Assembly: GCF_010499255.1 (NCBI RefSeq)
Contig: NZ_JAAGRN010000001.1
Coordinates: 372,001-436,000 of the forward strand
Direction: 5' to 3'
DNA: 64,000 nt
Origin: Sheuella amnicola
GTDB taxonomy: Bacteria; Pseudomonadota; Gammaproteobacteria; Burkholderiales; Burkholderiaceae_B
Part shown: positions 56,660 through 64,000 of the stretch, piece after piece
Layout of the letters: the number at the start of each line of letters is the position of its first letter
Numbering within the stretch: the stretch's first letter is position 1
The notes under the pieces: generated by a model
Databases searched by the model: none
What the model was told of the DNA's origin: nothing
What the model saw: only the letters and a program-made list of their open reading frames with translations
Translations under genes and position numbers: made by a program

Positions 56660-57982
56660 TTAATTTTTAGCCGCGACTGGTTCGTACCAGGGAACTTCAG
56701 CACGATCGCCGTAACGCCTGACGCGCAAATTTGCCTGTTCGCCATGGCCTGCGAAATTTTCCATGTGACACAGTCTTGAACAATATTCCCCTATCAATGC
56801 CGACGCAGCATCCGTGGTCACGCGTTGATAAGTGCAAGTCTTCAGGAACTTACCCACCCAAAGACCACCCGTAAAGCGTGCGCTGCGCTTGGTTGGCAGT
56901 GTGTGGTTGGTGCCGATCACCTTGTCGCCAAAACTGACATTGGTTCTGGGTCCTAAAAACAATGCCCCGTAGTTGGTTAAGCGCTTAAGAAACAGATCCG
57001 GATCCTTGGTCAGAATCTGAACGTGTTCAAAAGCAAGCTGGTCTGCGGTAGCGATCATTTCATCTATAGTGTCACAGACGATCACCTCCCCATGCTCAGC
57101 CCATGAAACACGTGCAATGTCGGCTGTAGGCAATATGCCCAGTTGCCGCTCGACTTCAACCATGGTCGCCTTCGCTAGCGTTTCGCTATTGGTCAGAAGA
57201 ATCGCCGGCGATGTTGGGCCATGCTCGGCTTGACCAAGCAAATCGACTGCGCACATTTCTGCATCCACACTGTCGTCTGCGATCACCAGTGTTTCAGTCG
57301 GACCCGCGAACAGGTCAATACCCACTTTGCCGAATAACTGGCGCTTGGCTTCAGCCACAAACATATTTCCGGGTCCAACCAGCATATCCACCGGAGCAAT
57401 ACTTTGCGTACCCAGCGCCATGGCGCCGACTGCCTGTATACCGCCTAAGGAGAGGATTTCATCCGCACCTGCAAAATGCATCGCAGTTACGATGGCCGGA
57501 TGAGGGGCACCTTGAAAAGGAGGCGCGGTGGCGACGATTCTTTTGACTCCGGCGACCTTTGCCGTCAGCACGCTCATATGCGCGGACGCGATCATTGGAT
57601 ATTTCCCACCAGGCACATAACAACCCACAGCGTTTACCGGGATGTGTTTGTGACCCAAGATCACCCCTGGGATTGTTTCAACTTCAACATCTTGCATGGA
57701 AGCGCGTTGGATTTCTGCAAATCTTCTGATTTGAGTCTGCGCAAATTTGATGTCTTCGATTTCCCTTGGGGAAAGCTGTTTAACAGCCTTTTCGATCGCG
57801 GCTTGACTCAACTTGAACTCTTCAGGTTCCCACTTATCGAACTTGGCCGACATTTCGCGAACAGCAACATCTCCCCTTTTTTCGATATCACTCAACAGGC
57901 CTTCAACCGTTGACCTTACTTTCGCATCTGCATCCGCCACTTCGGCGGCATCTTTACCACGCTTCAAATAACGAACAGCCAT
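56660..57982 (-). CDS. Histidinol dehydrogenase family enzyme (HisD paralogue, possibly sulfopropanediol dehydrogenase-like)
   Basis: 440 residues from the ATG at 57982, which has GGAGAT six bases upstream; an ATG at 58000 would lie inside an operator palindrome. It keeps the HisD catalytic core: [52 protein letters not shown] with the zinc-site Gln/His and [10 protein letters not shown]. It opens with [11 protein letters not shown] like the HpsN-type (sulfopropanediol 3-dehydrogenase) paralogues rather than biosynthetic HisD. No other his genes are nearby. A LacI-type operator and a Bug binding protein suggest a catabolic alcohol dehydrogenase. The substrate is inferred only. Confidence 0.85.
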   Translation of the reverse strand: MAVRYLKRGKDAAEVADADAKVRSTVEGLLSDIEKRGDVAVREMSAKFDKWEPEEFKLSQAAIEKAVKQLSPREIEDIKFAQTQIRRFAEIQRASMQDVEVETIPGVILGHKHIPVNAVGCYVPGGKYPMIASAHMSVLTAKVAGVKRIVATAPPFQGAPHPAIVTAMHFAGADEILSLGGIQAVGAMALGTQSIAPVDMLVGPGNMFVAEAKRQLFGKVGIDLFAGPTETLVIADDSVDAEMCAVDLLGQAEHGPTSPAILLTNSETLAKATMVEVERQLGILPTADIARVSWAEHGEVIVCDTIDEMIATADQLAFEHVQILTKDPDLFLKRLTNYGALFLGPRTNVSFGDKVIGTNHTLPTKRSARFTGGLWVGKFLKTCTYQRVTTDAASALIGEYCSRLCHMENFAGHGEQANLRVRRYGDRAEVPWYEPVAAKN

Positions 57983-57994
57983 TTTTATCTCCGT

Positions 57995-58012
57995 TTGCAA
58001 GCGGTTGCAAAA
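57995..58012. promoter_or_regulatory. LacI-family-like operator upstream of the HisD paralogue
   Basis: TTTGCAAGCGGTTGCAAA is an 18-bp inverted repeat (TTTGCAA-GCGG-TTGCAAA) with a central CG, and fits the LacI-family pattern AANCGNTT. It lies directly upstream of the ribosome site of the gene starting at 57982. No LacI-family regulator is encoded in the window. Confidence 0.6.
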
Positions 58013-58099
58013 TTATCTAAAAAAAATCGAAAACTCTTTATCGCATTGTGCCTTAAGGATATGTGAGGTGCAAATCAAAAAGGACACACAAAGCTTTGT

Positions 58100-59278
58100 T
58101 TAAATAATTTTGACTGGTGGAATACAAATGTTTGTTGTGGAGGGATGGACCCATCTCAAGTGCTCTCGAGAGGCGTCAATGCATCCGCCCTGTTCATACA
58201 CTCCGCTCGGATCTCTGAAACGAAGCATCTTTTCCAAAATAGACTCAACCTCAGCGGGACAGGATTCAGACTGAAGAACGCGCTGTTCGACAATATTTTC
58301 GTCCATGCGCAGCTCACCGGTGGGATCAACATATGCACCGTGACGCCAATGATAAATCTCCAGGCATTTGGATTGCAGCGTGAAAGGATTGTTACTTTTC
58401 CAGAAATTATTGAACAGTCCGCCGCCGATATAACAAACCCACGAGCCCTCGAATCCAATGACATCGGAAGAGTACTCATCCGGATTTTTAAACCAGACTC
58501 GATCGCCGGGGACATAAAACTGCATCGGAACCGGATTCTCAAGCGAACCATATTCAAACAACAGAACTTCATGAAACTCTTTGGACATAATAGGCCGACT
58601 CAGCCATCTGTTCTGCATCTGAACAAGCAACTCGGGATGGGTCGAGGCTAGTTCACGCGCCAAGGCGAGAGCCAATACATATTCCGATGCCCGATAGCAT
58701 GAAAACGAGTAGGCACGGTCGGTATTGGGCGGATTAATTGCCTCGCTCAGTGCGTCTATGAGAGAAACTCCGGGTATAAGCGTGAACCTGGTACTTGGAT
58801 CGAAATGAAAGTACTCTGTAGGACGAACTTCATCCAGTCCAGTTCCGAATGAAATTTGCGCACGTGCCGCAATACGCACGACCTGAAGCCGGGTTCGCAT
58901 GGCCGCTTCAAACTCTTGCATGCTGGGAAAATGAAATTCGAAAGGACTACGCGCCATAGCCAAAACGATTTCAAGTTCGAGATCGCGGTCAGAATTCGCG
59001 CTATCAAGACGCAGTATGGAGCAAAGCTGGGTGGTATCGAATTGGGGGGTCAATGCCATCAAACGATCATTAGCGTAAACGCGGTAAGACACGCCGTCAT
59101 CTGCGTTTTCAATGGAAATACGCAAATAATTGCTGGCGCCTACTTGCTCGAGATAATGAACGAGCTTCTGCCTGGTGGATTCATCTGCAATCCCATCGGC
59201 AGAGCGAACCATGAACCCGAGAGATTGATCACAGGTTTTATGGAGCAAAGGAGCGTATGCTTGTGGCTCGAATAACAT
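58100..59278 (-). CDS. Divergent protein-glutamine gamma-glutamyltransferase (Bacillus Tgl-like) homologue
   Basis: 392 residues. Residues about 120-310 align by eye with Bacillus subtilis Tgl, the transglutaminase of the spore coat. SMQEFEAAMRTRLQVVRIA matches its helix, SFSCYRASEYVLALALA carries C194 at the position of catalytic C116, and VPGDRVWFKNPD matches its GDCLYFKNPE block, followed by FEGSWVCYIGGG. The Tgl residues E115 and E187 correspond here to S193 and S279, so catalysis may be altered; E277 is close by. Extra N-terminal (about 110) and C-terminal (about 80) regions are absent in Tgl. The C-terminus contains DPSGVYEQGGCIDAS. No spore genes are present. The fold assignment is good, the activity uncertain. 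Confidence 0.6.
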   Translation of the reverse strand: MLFEPQAYAPLLHKTCDQSLGFMVRSADGIADESTRQKLVHYLEQVGASNYLRISIENADDGVSYRVYANDRLMALTPQFDTTQLCSILRLDSANSDRDLELEIVLAMARSPFEFHFPSMQEFEAAMRTRLQVVRIAARAQISFGTGLDEVRPTEYFHFDPSTRFTLIPGVSLIDALSEAINPPNTDRAYSFSCYRASEYVLALALARELASTHPELLVQMQNRWLSRPIMSKEFHEVLLFEYGSLENPVPMQFYVPGDRVWFKNPDEYSSDVIGFEGSWVCYIGGGLFNNFWKSNNPFTLQSKCLEIYHWRHGAYVDPTGELRMDENIVEQRVLQSESCPAEVESILEKMLRFRDPSGVYEQGGCIDASREHLRWVHPSTTNICIPPVKII

Positions 59279-59376
59279 GCTTAAAATTTATACTTCTCTC
59301 GGAAGTGGGGATATTATCGTTAACCCCGAAATCTGCAAAATTGATACCAAAATAATATATTTGATACTCCCTACAG

Positions 59377-60228
59377 ATGTCAGCCAAAGCCATAACGACA
59401 GAGATTCACCCCGACCAGTCCATCGAGTTATTGAAAGCATTACATATTCTGACTCGTGACGGCAAGATGAATCAAGACAGCAGAAGGAAATTGAAACAAG
59501 TTAATCATTTGTTTCAATTTATTAAACCTATGCTGCAAGAGCTCACCGAAAACCATCCGAATTTCACCGTTGTGGATCATGGAGCGGGCAAATCCTATCT
59601 GGGGTTCATTTTGGTGGATTTATTCCTGCGCCACCATGCCCCAAAAGCACGCATGATAGGAATCGAAACCAGAGCCGAATTGATTAAAAGCTCGGAACTA
59701 CTCGCAAAGAAACTGGGATTTGACCAGATGAGATTTCTGAACTTGTCCGTGTCGCAGTCCGAAACGTCCGAGACCATTCCGGATCAAGTCGATATGGTGA
59801 CTGCGCTTCATGCTTGCAATACCGCCACAGATGATGCGATCCGATTCGGATTGATCAAGCAAGCGCGTTATATGGTTCTTGTGCCTTGCTGTCAGGCTGA
59901 AATTGCCGCTGTTTTGCGCAAAAACAAGGCAAAGCAACTTAAAGACCCGCTCACCGAAATCTGGCGACACCCTTTGCACACTAGAGAGTTCGGCAGCCAA
60001 TTGACAAACGCATTGCGATGCCTGCAACTAGAAGCACATGGCTACCAGGTAACAGTGACCGAACTGGTCGGGTGGGAGCATTCAATGAAAAATGAACTGA
60101 TCATCGCCCATAAACACGGTGGTCCCAAACAAAAGTCCATGGATCGCCTCAATGAGATTCTGGATAGACTGGGATTGGATGAACTTAAAGAACGATTTTT
60201 CTCACCTAATGTTCAGTCCGAAAATTGA
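59377..60228 (+). CDS. SAM-dependent methyltransferase (Methyltransf_32 type)
   Basis: 283 residues. The SAM loop is FTVVDHGAGKSYLGFIL near residue 63, and IGIETRAELIKSSELLAKKLG carries the acidic ribose-binding residue. VDMVTALHACNTATDDAIR and YMVLVPCCQAEIA follow, the pattern of the Methyltransf_32 group that includes METTL25 and GSTCD. The target is unknown. It starts two bases before the next gene's frame, so the pair is probably an operon. Two TTGATAC repeats lie just upstream. Confidence 0.8.
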   Translation: MSAKAITTEIHPDQSIELLKALHILTRDGKMNQDSRRKLKQVNHLFQFIKPMLQELTENHPNFTVVDHGAGKSYLGFILVDLFLRHHAPKARMIGIETRAELIKSSELLAKKLGFDQMRFLNLSVSQSETSETIPDQVDMVTALHACNTATDDAIRFGLIKQARYMVLVPCCQAEIAAVLRKNKAKQLKDPLTEIWRHPLHTREFGSQLTNALRCLQLEAHGYQVTVTELVGWEHSMKNELIIAHKHGGPKQKSMDRLNEILDRLGLDELKERFFSPNVQSEN

Positions 60229-60229
60229 A

Positions 60230-61090
60230 ATGAACACAAAGCACCGAGTATTGATAGTAGGGTGTGGCGATCTAGGCATGAGGATTGCGACCCTGTTGCT
60301 AAAACATTCTGATGTTCAGTGCTGGGGGTTGCGTCGCAAGATACCCGACAAGTCACCGGACACCCGGTTTGAATGGATCGCGGCCGATATCAGTCACCCT
60401 GAATCGCTTGGAGCGATTCCGCAAAACGTAACGGATATTGTCTATTGCGCAGCTCCCGGCGAAAGGACTGAGCATGCCTATCGATCTGTCTACTTAAGCG
60501 GCCTGCAAGCGGTAACCCAAGTTCTCGACAAGACTGTATTGAAACGTATCGTATTTGTTTCTTCAACAGCTGTTTACGGCGATCACGGCGATGCATGGAT
60601 CGACGAGAGCACGCCAACCGAACCCAAAGCATTCAATGGCCGGATCTTGCTTGAAACGGAGAAATGGCTTGAATTATTCGGCCAAGCACATCCGATGATC
60701 AAAACCATCAACGCACGCCTGTCCGGGATATATGGACCAGGACGCAATTATTTGATTGAACGTATCCGTAACGGCTTGGCTAGCGCCCCCAATGACTTAA
60801 CACACTGGGTCAATCGCATCCACATTGAAGACGCAGCGTCCGCGATCGTGCATCTACTTTATTTACAGGACCCCGCCTCTTTGTATCTTGTCACAGACAG
60901 CACGCCACTGCCGATGCGAACGCTTTACGAAGAAATCGCCAAGCTAACCGGAGCGCCTACTCCGCGTGTCGGGCAACCACCTGAATCAGTCGGCAGCAAG
61001 CGATTGCGAAATCAGCGCCTGATCGATTCAGGATATGTTTTCAAATGGCCTGACAGTCGAATCGGGCATGCGGCACTGCTATCGAGCTGA
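60230..61090 (+). CDS. NAD(P)-dependent epimerase/dehydratase family protein, YeeZ-like
   Basis: About 286 residues from the ATG at 60230, two bases after the methyltransferase stop; the open frame goes back to 60119 but the dinucleotide fold starts at RVLIVGCGDLGMRIA. Other blocks are IVYCAAPGERTEHAYRSVYLSGLQAV, FVSSTAVYGDHG with the Ser, RLSGIYGPGRN and NRIHIEDAASAIVHLL. It is an extended SDR, like YeeZ/YbjT-type sugar-nucleotide enzymes. The usual catalytic YxxxK is not obvious; the position reads GRILLETEKWLE. A reductase or epimerase role is uncertain. Confidence 0.8.
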   Translation: MNTKHRVLIVGCGDLGMRIATLLLKHSDVQCWGLRRKIPDKSPDTRFEWIAADISHPESLGAIPQNVTDIVYCAAPGERTEHAYRSVYLSGLQAVTQVLDKTVLKRIVFVSSTAVYGDHGDAWIDESTPTEPKAFNGRILLETEKWLELFGQAHPMIKTINARLSGIYGPGRNYLIERIRNGLASAPNDLTHWVNRIHIEDAASAIVHLLYLQDPASLYLVTDSTPLPMRTLYEEIAKLTGAPTPRVGQPPESVGSKRLRNQRLIDSGYVFKWPDSRIGHAALLSS

Positions 61091-61109
61091 TCTCGACCAC
61101 CAGCGCCGA

Positions 61110-61667
61110 TTAGGCCGGATAATGCACTTCCAGAACATCGAGTTCTTCAATTCCACCCGGTGTGCGCAACGTGACGGTGTCACCTTCGCGCGCCTTGATC
61201 AAAGCACGAGCGACAGGCGAAATCCAGCTAATTTTTCCATTCAGCGGGTCCGCCTCATCCACCCCTACGATCGTAATCGTATGCTCATGACCGCTTTTAT
61301 CCGAATACACAACCGTCGCGCCAAAGAAAACCTGATCCTTATTTGGCTGCGATGCAGGATCAACGACTTCGGCAAGTTCAAGTCGCTTGGTTAAAAATCG
61401 CATTCGACGATCGATTTCCCTCAAACGCTTTTTGCCATACAAATAATCGCCGTTTTCGGAGCGGTCACCGTTTGAAGCCGCCCAAGAAACAATCTGGACA
61501 ATCGACGGCCGCTCTTCGGTCATCAGATGCGAGAGCTCTTGACGCAATGCTTCGTAACCGGCCGGGGTCAGATAATTACGCGTGCCAGCCGGCAAAGCTG
61601 CTGAAGATTCCGGCATGTCGTCATCGTCATCTCCTGAGTCTTGTTCTTTGACAAAGGCTTTATTCAT
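61110..61667 (-). CDS. greB: Transcription elongation factor GreB
   Basis: 185 residues. The N-terminal coiled coil reads NYLTPAGYEALRQELSHLMTEERP followed by SENGDYLYGKKRLREIDRRMRFLTKRLE with the acidic tip (GDRSENGDY). The C-terminal FKBP-like domain contains FFGATVVYSDKSGHEHTITIVGVDEADP and ISWISPVARALIKAREGDTV. YLYGKKRLREIDRR identifies GreB over GreA. It rescues backtracked RNA polymerase by stimulating cleavage. A 25-residue acidic leader (DDDDD) is extra. Confidence 0.94.
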   Translation of the reverse strand: MNKAFVKEQDSGDDDDDMPESSAALPAGTRNYLTPAGYEALRQELSHLMTEERPSIVQIVSWAASNGDRSENGDYLYGKKRLREIDRRMRFLTKRLELAEVVDPASQPNKDQVFFGATVVYSDKSGHEHTITIVGVDEADPLNGKISWISPVARALIKAREGDTVTLRTPGGIEELDVLEVHYPA

Positions 61668-61683
61668 ATCCGGCTATAAATAA

Positions 61684-62532
61684 TTAAATAAGTGATTTCC
61701 ATACCGGTTTCAGATCATCCGGTAATGGCGGTAAGCTTCCCAGATCGTGTCGACTTTCTGTGGGACTATGAAAATCGGATCCACAAGAAGCCATAAAGCC
61801 GTAATCACGTGCAACCTGCGCATAATGACTGAATTGCACGGTTGAATGGCTACCGGTGATAACTTCAATCCCCAGGCCACCACAGTCTTTGAATGCATCA
61901 AAAAAAGCACCAAACTCAAGCTCGGTATAGTGATAGCGACCGGGATGTGCGATGACCGCAATGCCACCGGCAGATCGGATCCAGGAAACTGCTGTTTCAA
62001 GCTTTGCCCAACGCATTGGTTCATGAGCCGGCCCGTCATCGCTCAGATAACGATCGAATACGGTCTGTACATCGGGGCAGTACCCCTTTTCAACCAGATA
62101 GCGGGCGAAATGCGTCCTGCTGATCAATTCCGGATTGCCTGCATAGGGAAGCGCTCCTTCAAAGGCCCCGGGCATGCCAAGCCGCTCAAGATTCGCACCG
62201 ATTCTACGAGCGCGATCGGCACGACCCGAGCGGGTCTGTTGCAAACCGTCCAGCAAGTTCTGATCTTGAATATCAATCCCGAGCCCGACAATATGAACCG
62301 TTCTGGCTGCCCAGGTAACCGAAATCTCGACCCCTGAAACATAGCGCATACCAAGCGCTTGGGCAGTATCGCGCGCAAGTAACTGACCGGACAGCTCATC
62401 GTGATCAGTCAAGGCCCATACTTGAACCCCGCAACCATAGGCCCGGCGCGCAATCGCATCCGGTGTCAGCACGCCGTCGGATACGGTCGAGTGGCAGTGC
62501 AAATCGACAGAGATGGTATCGCTAGATCTCAT
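61684..62532 (-). CDS. rnm: PHP-domain nuclease, RNase AM/YciV family
   Basis: 282 residues. Metal-binding PHP motifs are VDLHCHSTVSDGVLTP, ALTDHDELSG, SGVEIS, IAVIAHPGRY and SCGSDFHSPTE. The family acts as a 5'-3' exoribonuclease on the 5' end of 5S, 16S and 23S rRNA and on 3',5'-bisphosphonucleotides. It overlaps the upstream hydrolase gene by 11 bases and lies 16 bases before greB. Confidence 0.9.
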   Translation of the reverse strand: MRSSDTISVDLHCHSTVSDGVLTPDAIARRAYGCGVQVWALTDHDELSGQLLARDTAQALGMRYVSGVEISVTWAARTVHIVGLGIDIQDQNLLDGLQQTRSGRADRARRIGANLERLGMPGAFEGALPYAGNPELISRTHFARYLVEKGYCPDVQTVFDRYLSDDGPAHEPMRWAKLETAVSWIRSAGGIAVIAHPGRYHYTELEFGAFFDAFKDCGGLGIEVITGSHSTVQFSHYAQVARDYGFMASCGSDFHSPTESRHDLGSLPPLPDDLKPVWKSLI

Positions 62533-63469
62533 TTAAAAAGCCTTCTACGACATCGATTTGATCCTGCGCAAGAAAGGTTGGAGCATGACCAACACCGGCG
62601 AATTGGGCCGCTCTGGCCCTTGGATTTGAAGAAAGCATCTGATCCAGAGTCGACATTGATAACAGATCCGACTCTTGTCCGCGCGTGATCAGGATCGGAC
62701 ACTGAATCGATGCATAAGCGTGCCAGAGATATTGCTCGCCCTGCGCCGCCGAGGTTTCATCCATCGCTTTAAAAGGAACAGCCAGACCTAGATCATAGTG
62801 TTTTACCCAGTGATCACCGTGCTTGATATAGGTGAAACGAGTCAGGTGCTCCCATTGCTCCTCGGTATGAGGGCCAAAAGAGGCGGCAGTCAGCTTGACA
62901 TACGTGACAGCTTGTTCAAAGGTATCGAAACGGACTGCATCGCCTACATACTGTCCAATGCGCGCCAAGGAGGCTGGTTCAAGATGCGGACCGACATCAT
63001 TGAGCACGATTCGATCTAGTCTCAGTCCCGATTCGGGCAAAGCTTGCAAAGACTGTGCGGGCGTTGGGACCGATTGAGAAGACTGTGCCTGAGCAAGCGC
63101 GCCGGCAAAAGCCATACCGATCAACCCTCCCATAGAGGTACCTACCCATTGCAGTCGCTCAGGCTGAAGGCGTGCAATCAGCGTCACAATGTCGCTAACG
63201 TACTGGGGAACAGCGTAAAACAAAGGGTTATTGAGCCGATCTGACAGTCCGCGCCCAACAATATCGGGACAAATCACCCGATACTTCTTCGCTAAAACCC
63301 GAGCCAGTGCATCAAAATCCCGACCAGTTCTCGTCAATCCATGCACACAAACAACGATGTCTTTGTTCTGAGCATCCCCCCATTCATAATAGGCCATGCG
63401 GTGCAACCCGATCGGACTGGTGCAGGTCACGGTACAAAGACGAGGTTGCAACGTTGAATCGGTCGCCAT
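62522..63469 (-). CDS. Alpha/beta hydrolase
   Basis: 315 residues. An alpha/beta hydrolase with oxyanion loop VVCVHGLTRTGRDFDALA near 40, nucleophile Ser in the elbow GTSMGGLIG, and catalytic His in GVGHAPTFL at the C-terminus. An unusual Gln/Ser/Pro-rich insert (AQAQSSQSVPTPAQSLQALP) follows the nucleophile region. The substrate is unknown. It overlaps the RNase AM gene. Confidence 0.82.
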   Translation of the reverse strand: MATDSTLQPRLCTVTCTSPIGLHRMAYYEWGDAQNKDIVVCVHGLTRTGRDFDALARVLAKKYRVICPDIVGRGLSDRLNNPLFYAVPQYVSDIVTLIARLQPERLQWVGTSMGGLIGMAFAGALAQAQSSQSVPTPAQSLQALPESGLRLDRIVLNDVGPHLEPASLARIGQYVGDAVRFDTFEQAVTYVKLTAASFGPHTEEQWEHLTRFTYIKHGDHWVKHYDLGLAVPFKAMDETSAAQGEQYLWHAYASIQCPILITRGQESDLLSMSTLDQMLSSNPRARAAQFAGVGHAPTFLAQDQIDVVEGFLNEI

Positions 63470-63531
63470 GGAACAGATCTCCCTGTAAAAACAGATCTCT
63501 TATATGATGCAAATGGATTGTGTCTAGACCT

Positions 63532-64000
63532 TCATTGTAGTGTTTGTGAGAGATGGATAGGGTGATGCCAGTACCTCCCGTTCAAGTACCGTAAAGAACG
63601 GGCTTCAAGCCCCGCCTCTGTCGATTCGATCAAAACCGATCCATGATGATCCGTCCTCCACACTTGAGTGCCGTTGCGTTGCCAACGCTGGACAACCATC
63701 GGATCGGGATGACGAAAACGATTCAAATGACCTACCTGAGCAATGGCGTGCCTAGCACCTGACAAAGCCACAAACTTGTCGGATGATGATGTTTTGGAGC
63801 CATGATGAGGGATCAGTACAACATCAGCCGCAATATCGGCATTTTCCATTAATTTAGATTCTTGTCCGATACCGATATCACCGGGTAAAAGTGCCCGGTG
63901 ATGAAGACCTTCCAATTTAAGGATGCAGCTGCGTGCATTGCTAGTCTGATTGCGTTTAATAGTGAATTCACCTGAATCGGCTGATGCTGCATCTTCAGCC
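63532..64000 (-). CDS. comEC: ComEC/Rec2 DNA-uptake protein, C-terminal part (runs off window end)
   Basis: The minus frame is open from the window edge to the stop at 63532, about 155 residues. It matches the extracellular metallo-beta-lactamase-like domain at the end of ComEC: SNARSCILKLEG, ALLPGDIGIGQESKL, DVVLIPHHGSKTSSSDKFV with the HHGS motif, and RFRHPDPMVVQRWQ. The membrane channel and the rest lie outside the window. It would carry single-stranded DNA across the inner membrane during natural transformation. Confidence 0.85.
   Translation of the reverse strand, partial: AEDAASADSGEFTIKRNQTSNARSCILKLEGLHHRALLPGDIGIGQESKLMENADIAADVVLIPHHGSKTSSSDKFVALSGARHAIAQVGHLNRFRHPDPMVVQRWQRNGTQVWRTDHHGSVLIESTEAGLEARSLRYLNGRYWHHPIHLSQTLQ

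Overview
The window is a gene-dense bacterial chromosome segment of medium GC. It has no insertion sequence, prophage, CRISPR array or rRNA, and no gap above about 200 bases lacks a gene. Gene content and order point to the Betaproteobacteria, order Burkholderiales, probably near Alcaligenaceae. Evidence includes gmk-rpoZ-spoT, surE-pcm-nlpD, a Bug/TctC binding protein, nadE next to a PII gene, a fused LivM-LivG protein and a NtrC/sigma54-type glnA promoter. The genus cannot be read from the sequence.

Layout. 1-3352 (minus): the 5' part of glnA behind a sigma54 promoter with three NtrC-like sites, then hemW, rdgB and a LysR gene joined by 4-base overlaps. 3471-6831 (plus): acyl-CoA dehydrogenase, MmgE/PrpD protein and SDR, probably controlled by the divergent LysR gene. 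6844-22894: housekeeping genes (rph, an exported ggt, yicC, an SDR, a mercaptopyruvate sulfurtransferase, gmk, rpoZ, spoT, an orphan TRAP binding protein, ybbA, tesA, ppiD, a GDPD, rlmJ, a pseudouridine synthase, ubiC).

22897-32878 (minus) is the most distinctive region, a complete selenoprotein formate dehydrogenase locus. Its order is fdoG (in-frame UGA for selenocysteine with a readable SECIS hairpin), fdoH, fdoI, fdhE, selA, selB and selC (tRNA-Sec, anticodon UCA). Two small coupled genes follow: a lipoyl-carrier (GcvH/LbpA-like) protein and a DsrE-family protein. That pair resembles sulfur-trafficking modules, and its place in a selenium/molybdopterin enzyme locus is unexplained.

32996-36651 (minus): nadE, PII and a cytosolic gamma-glutamyltransferase-like gene, a nitrogen-linked cluster. 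36735-48236: argH, rlmD, a Spy-like periplasmic protein, a PolB-like exonuclease, nlpD, pcm and surE (no rpoS after nlpD), plsY, tsaD, ybiT and a sodium:alanine symporter. 48403-53308 (plus): a branched-chain amino acid ABC transporter with a terminator/attenuator after the binding-protein gene. 53305-58000 (minus): LD-carboxypeptidase, tadA, a HAD phosphatase, and a Bug binding protein with a HisD paralogue behind a LacI-type palindrome. 58100-59278 (minus): a divergent Bacillus Tgl-like transglutaminase homologue. 59377-64000: a methyltransferase, a YeeZ-like epimerase, greB, an RNase AM-type PHP protein, an alpha/beta hydrolase, and the 3' end of comEC running off the window.
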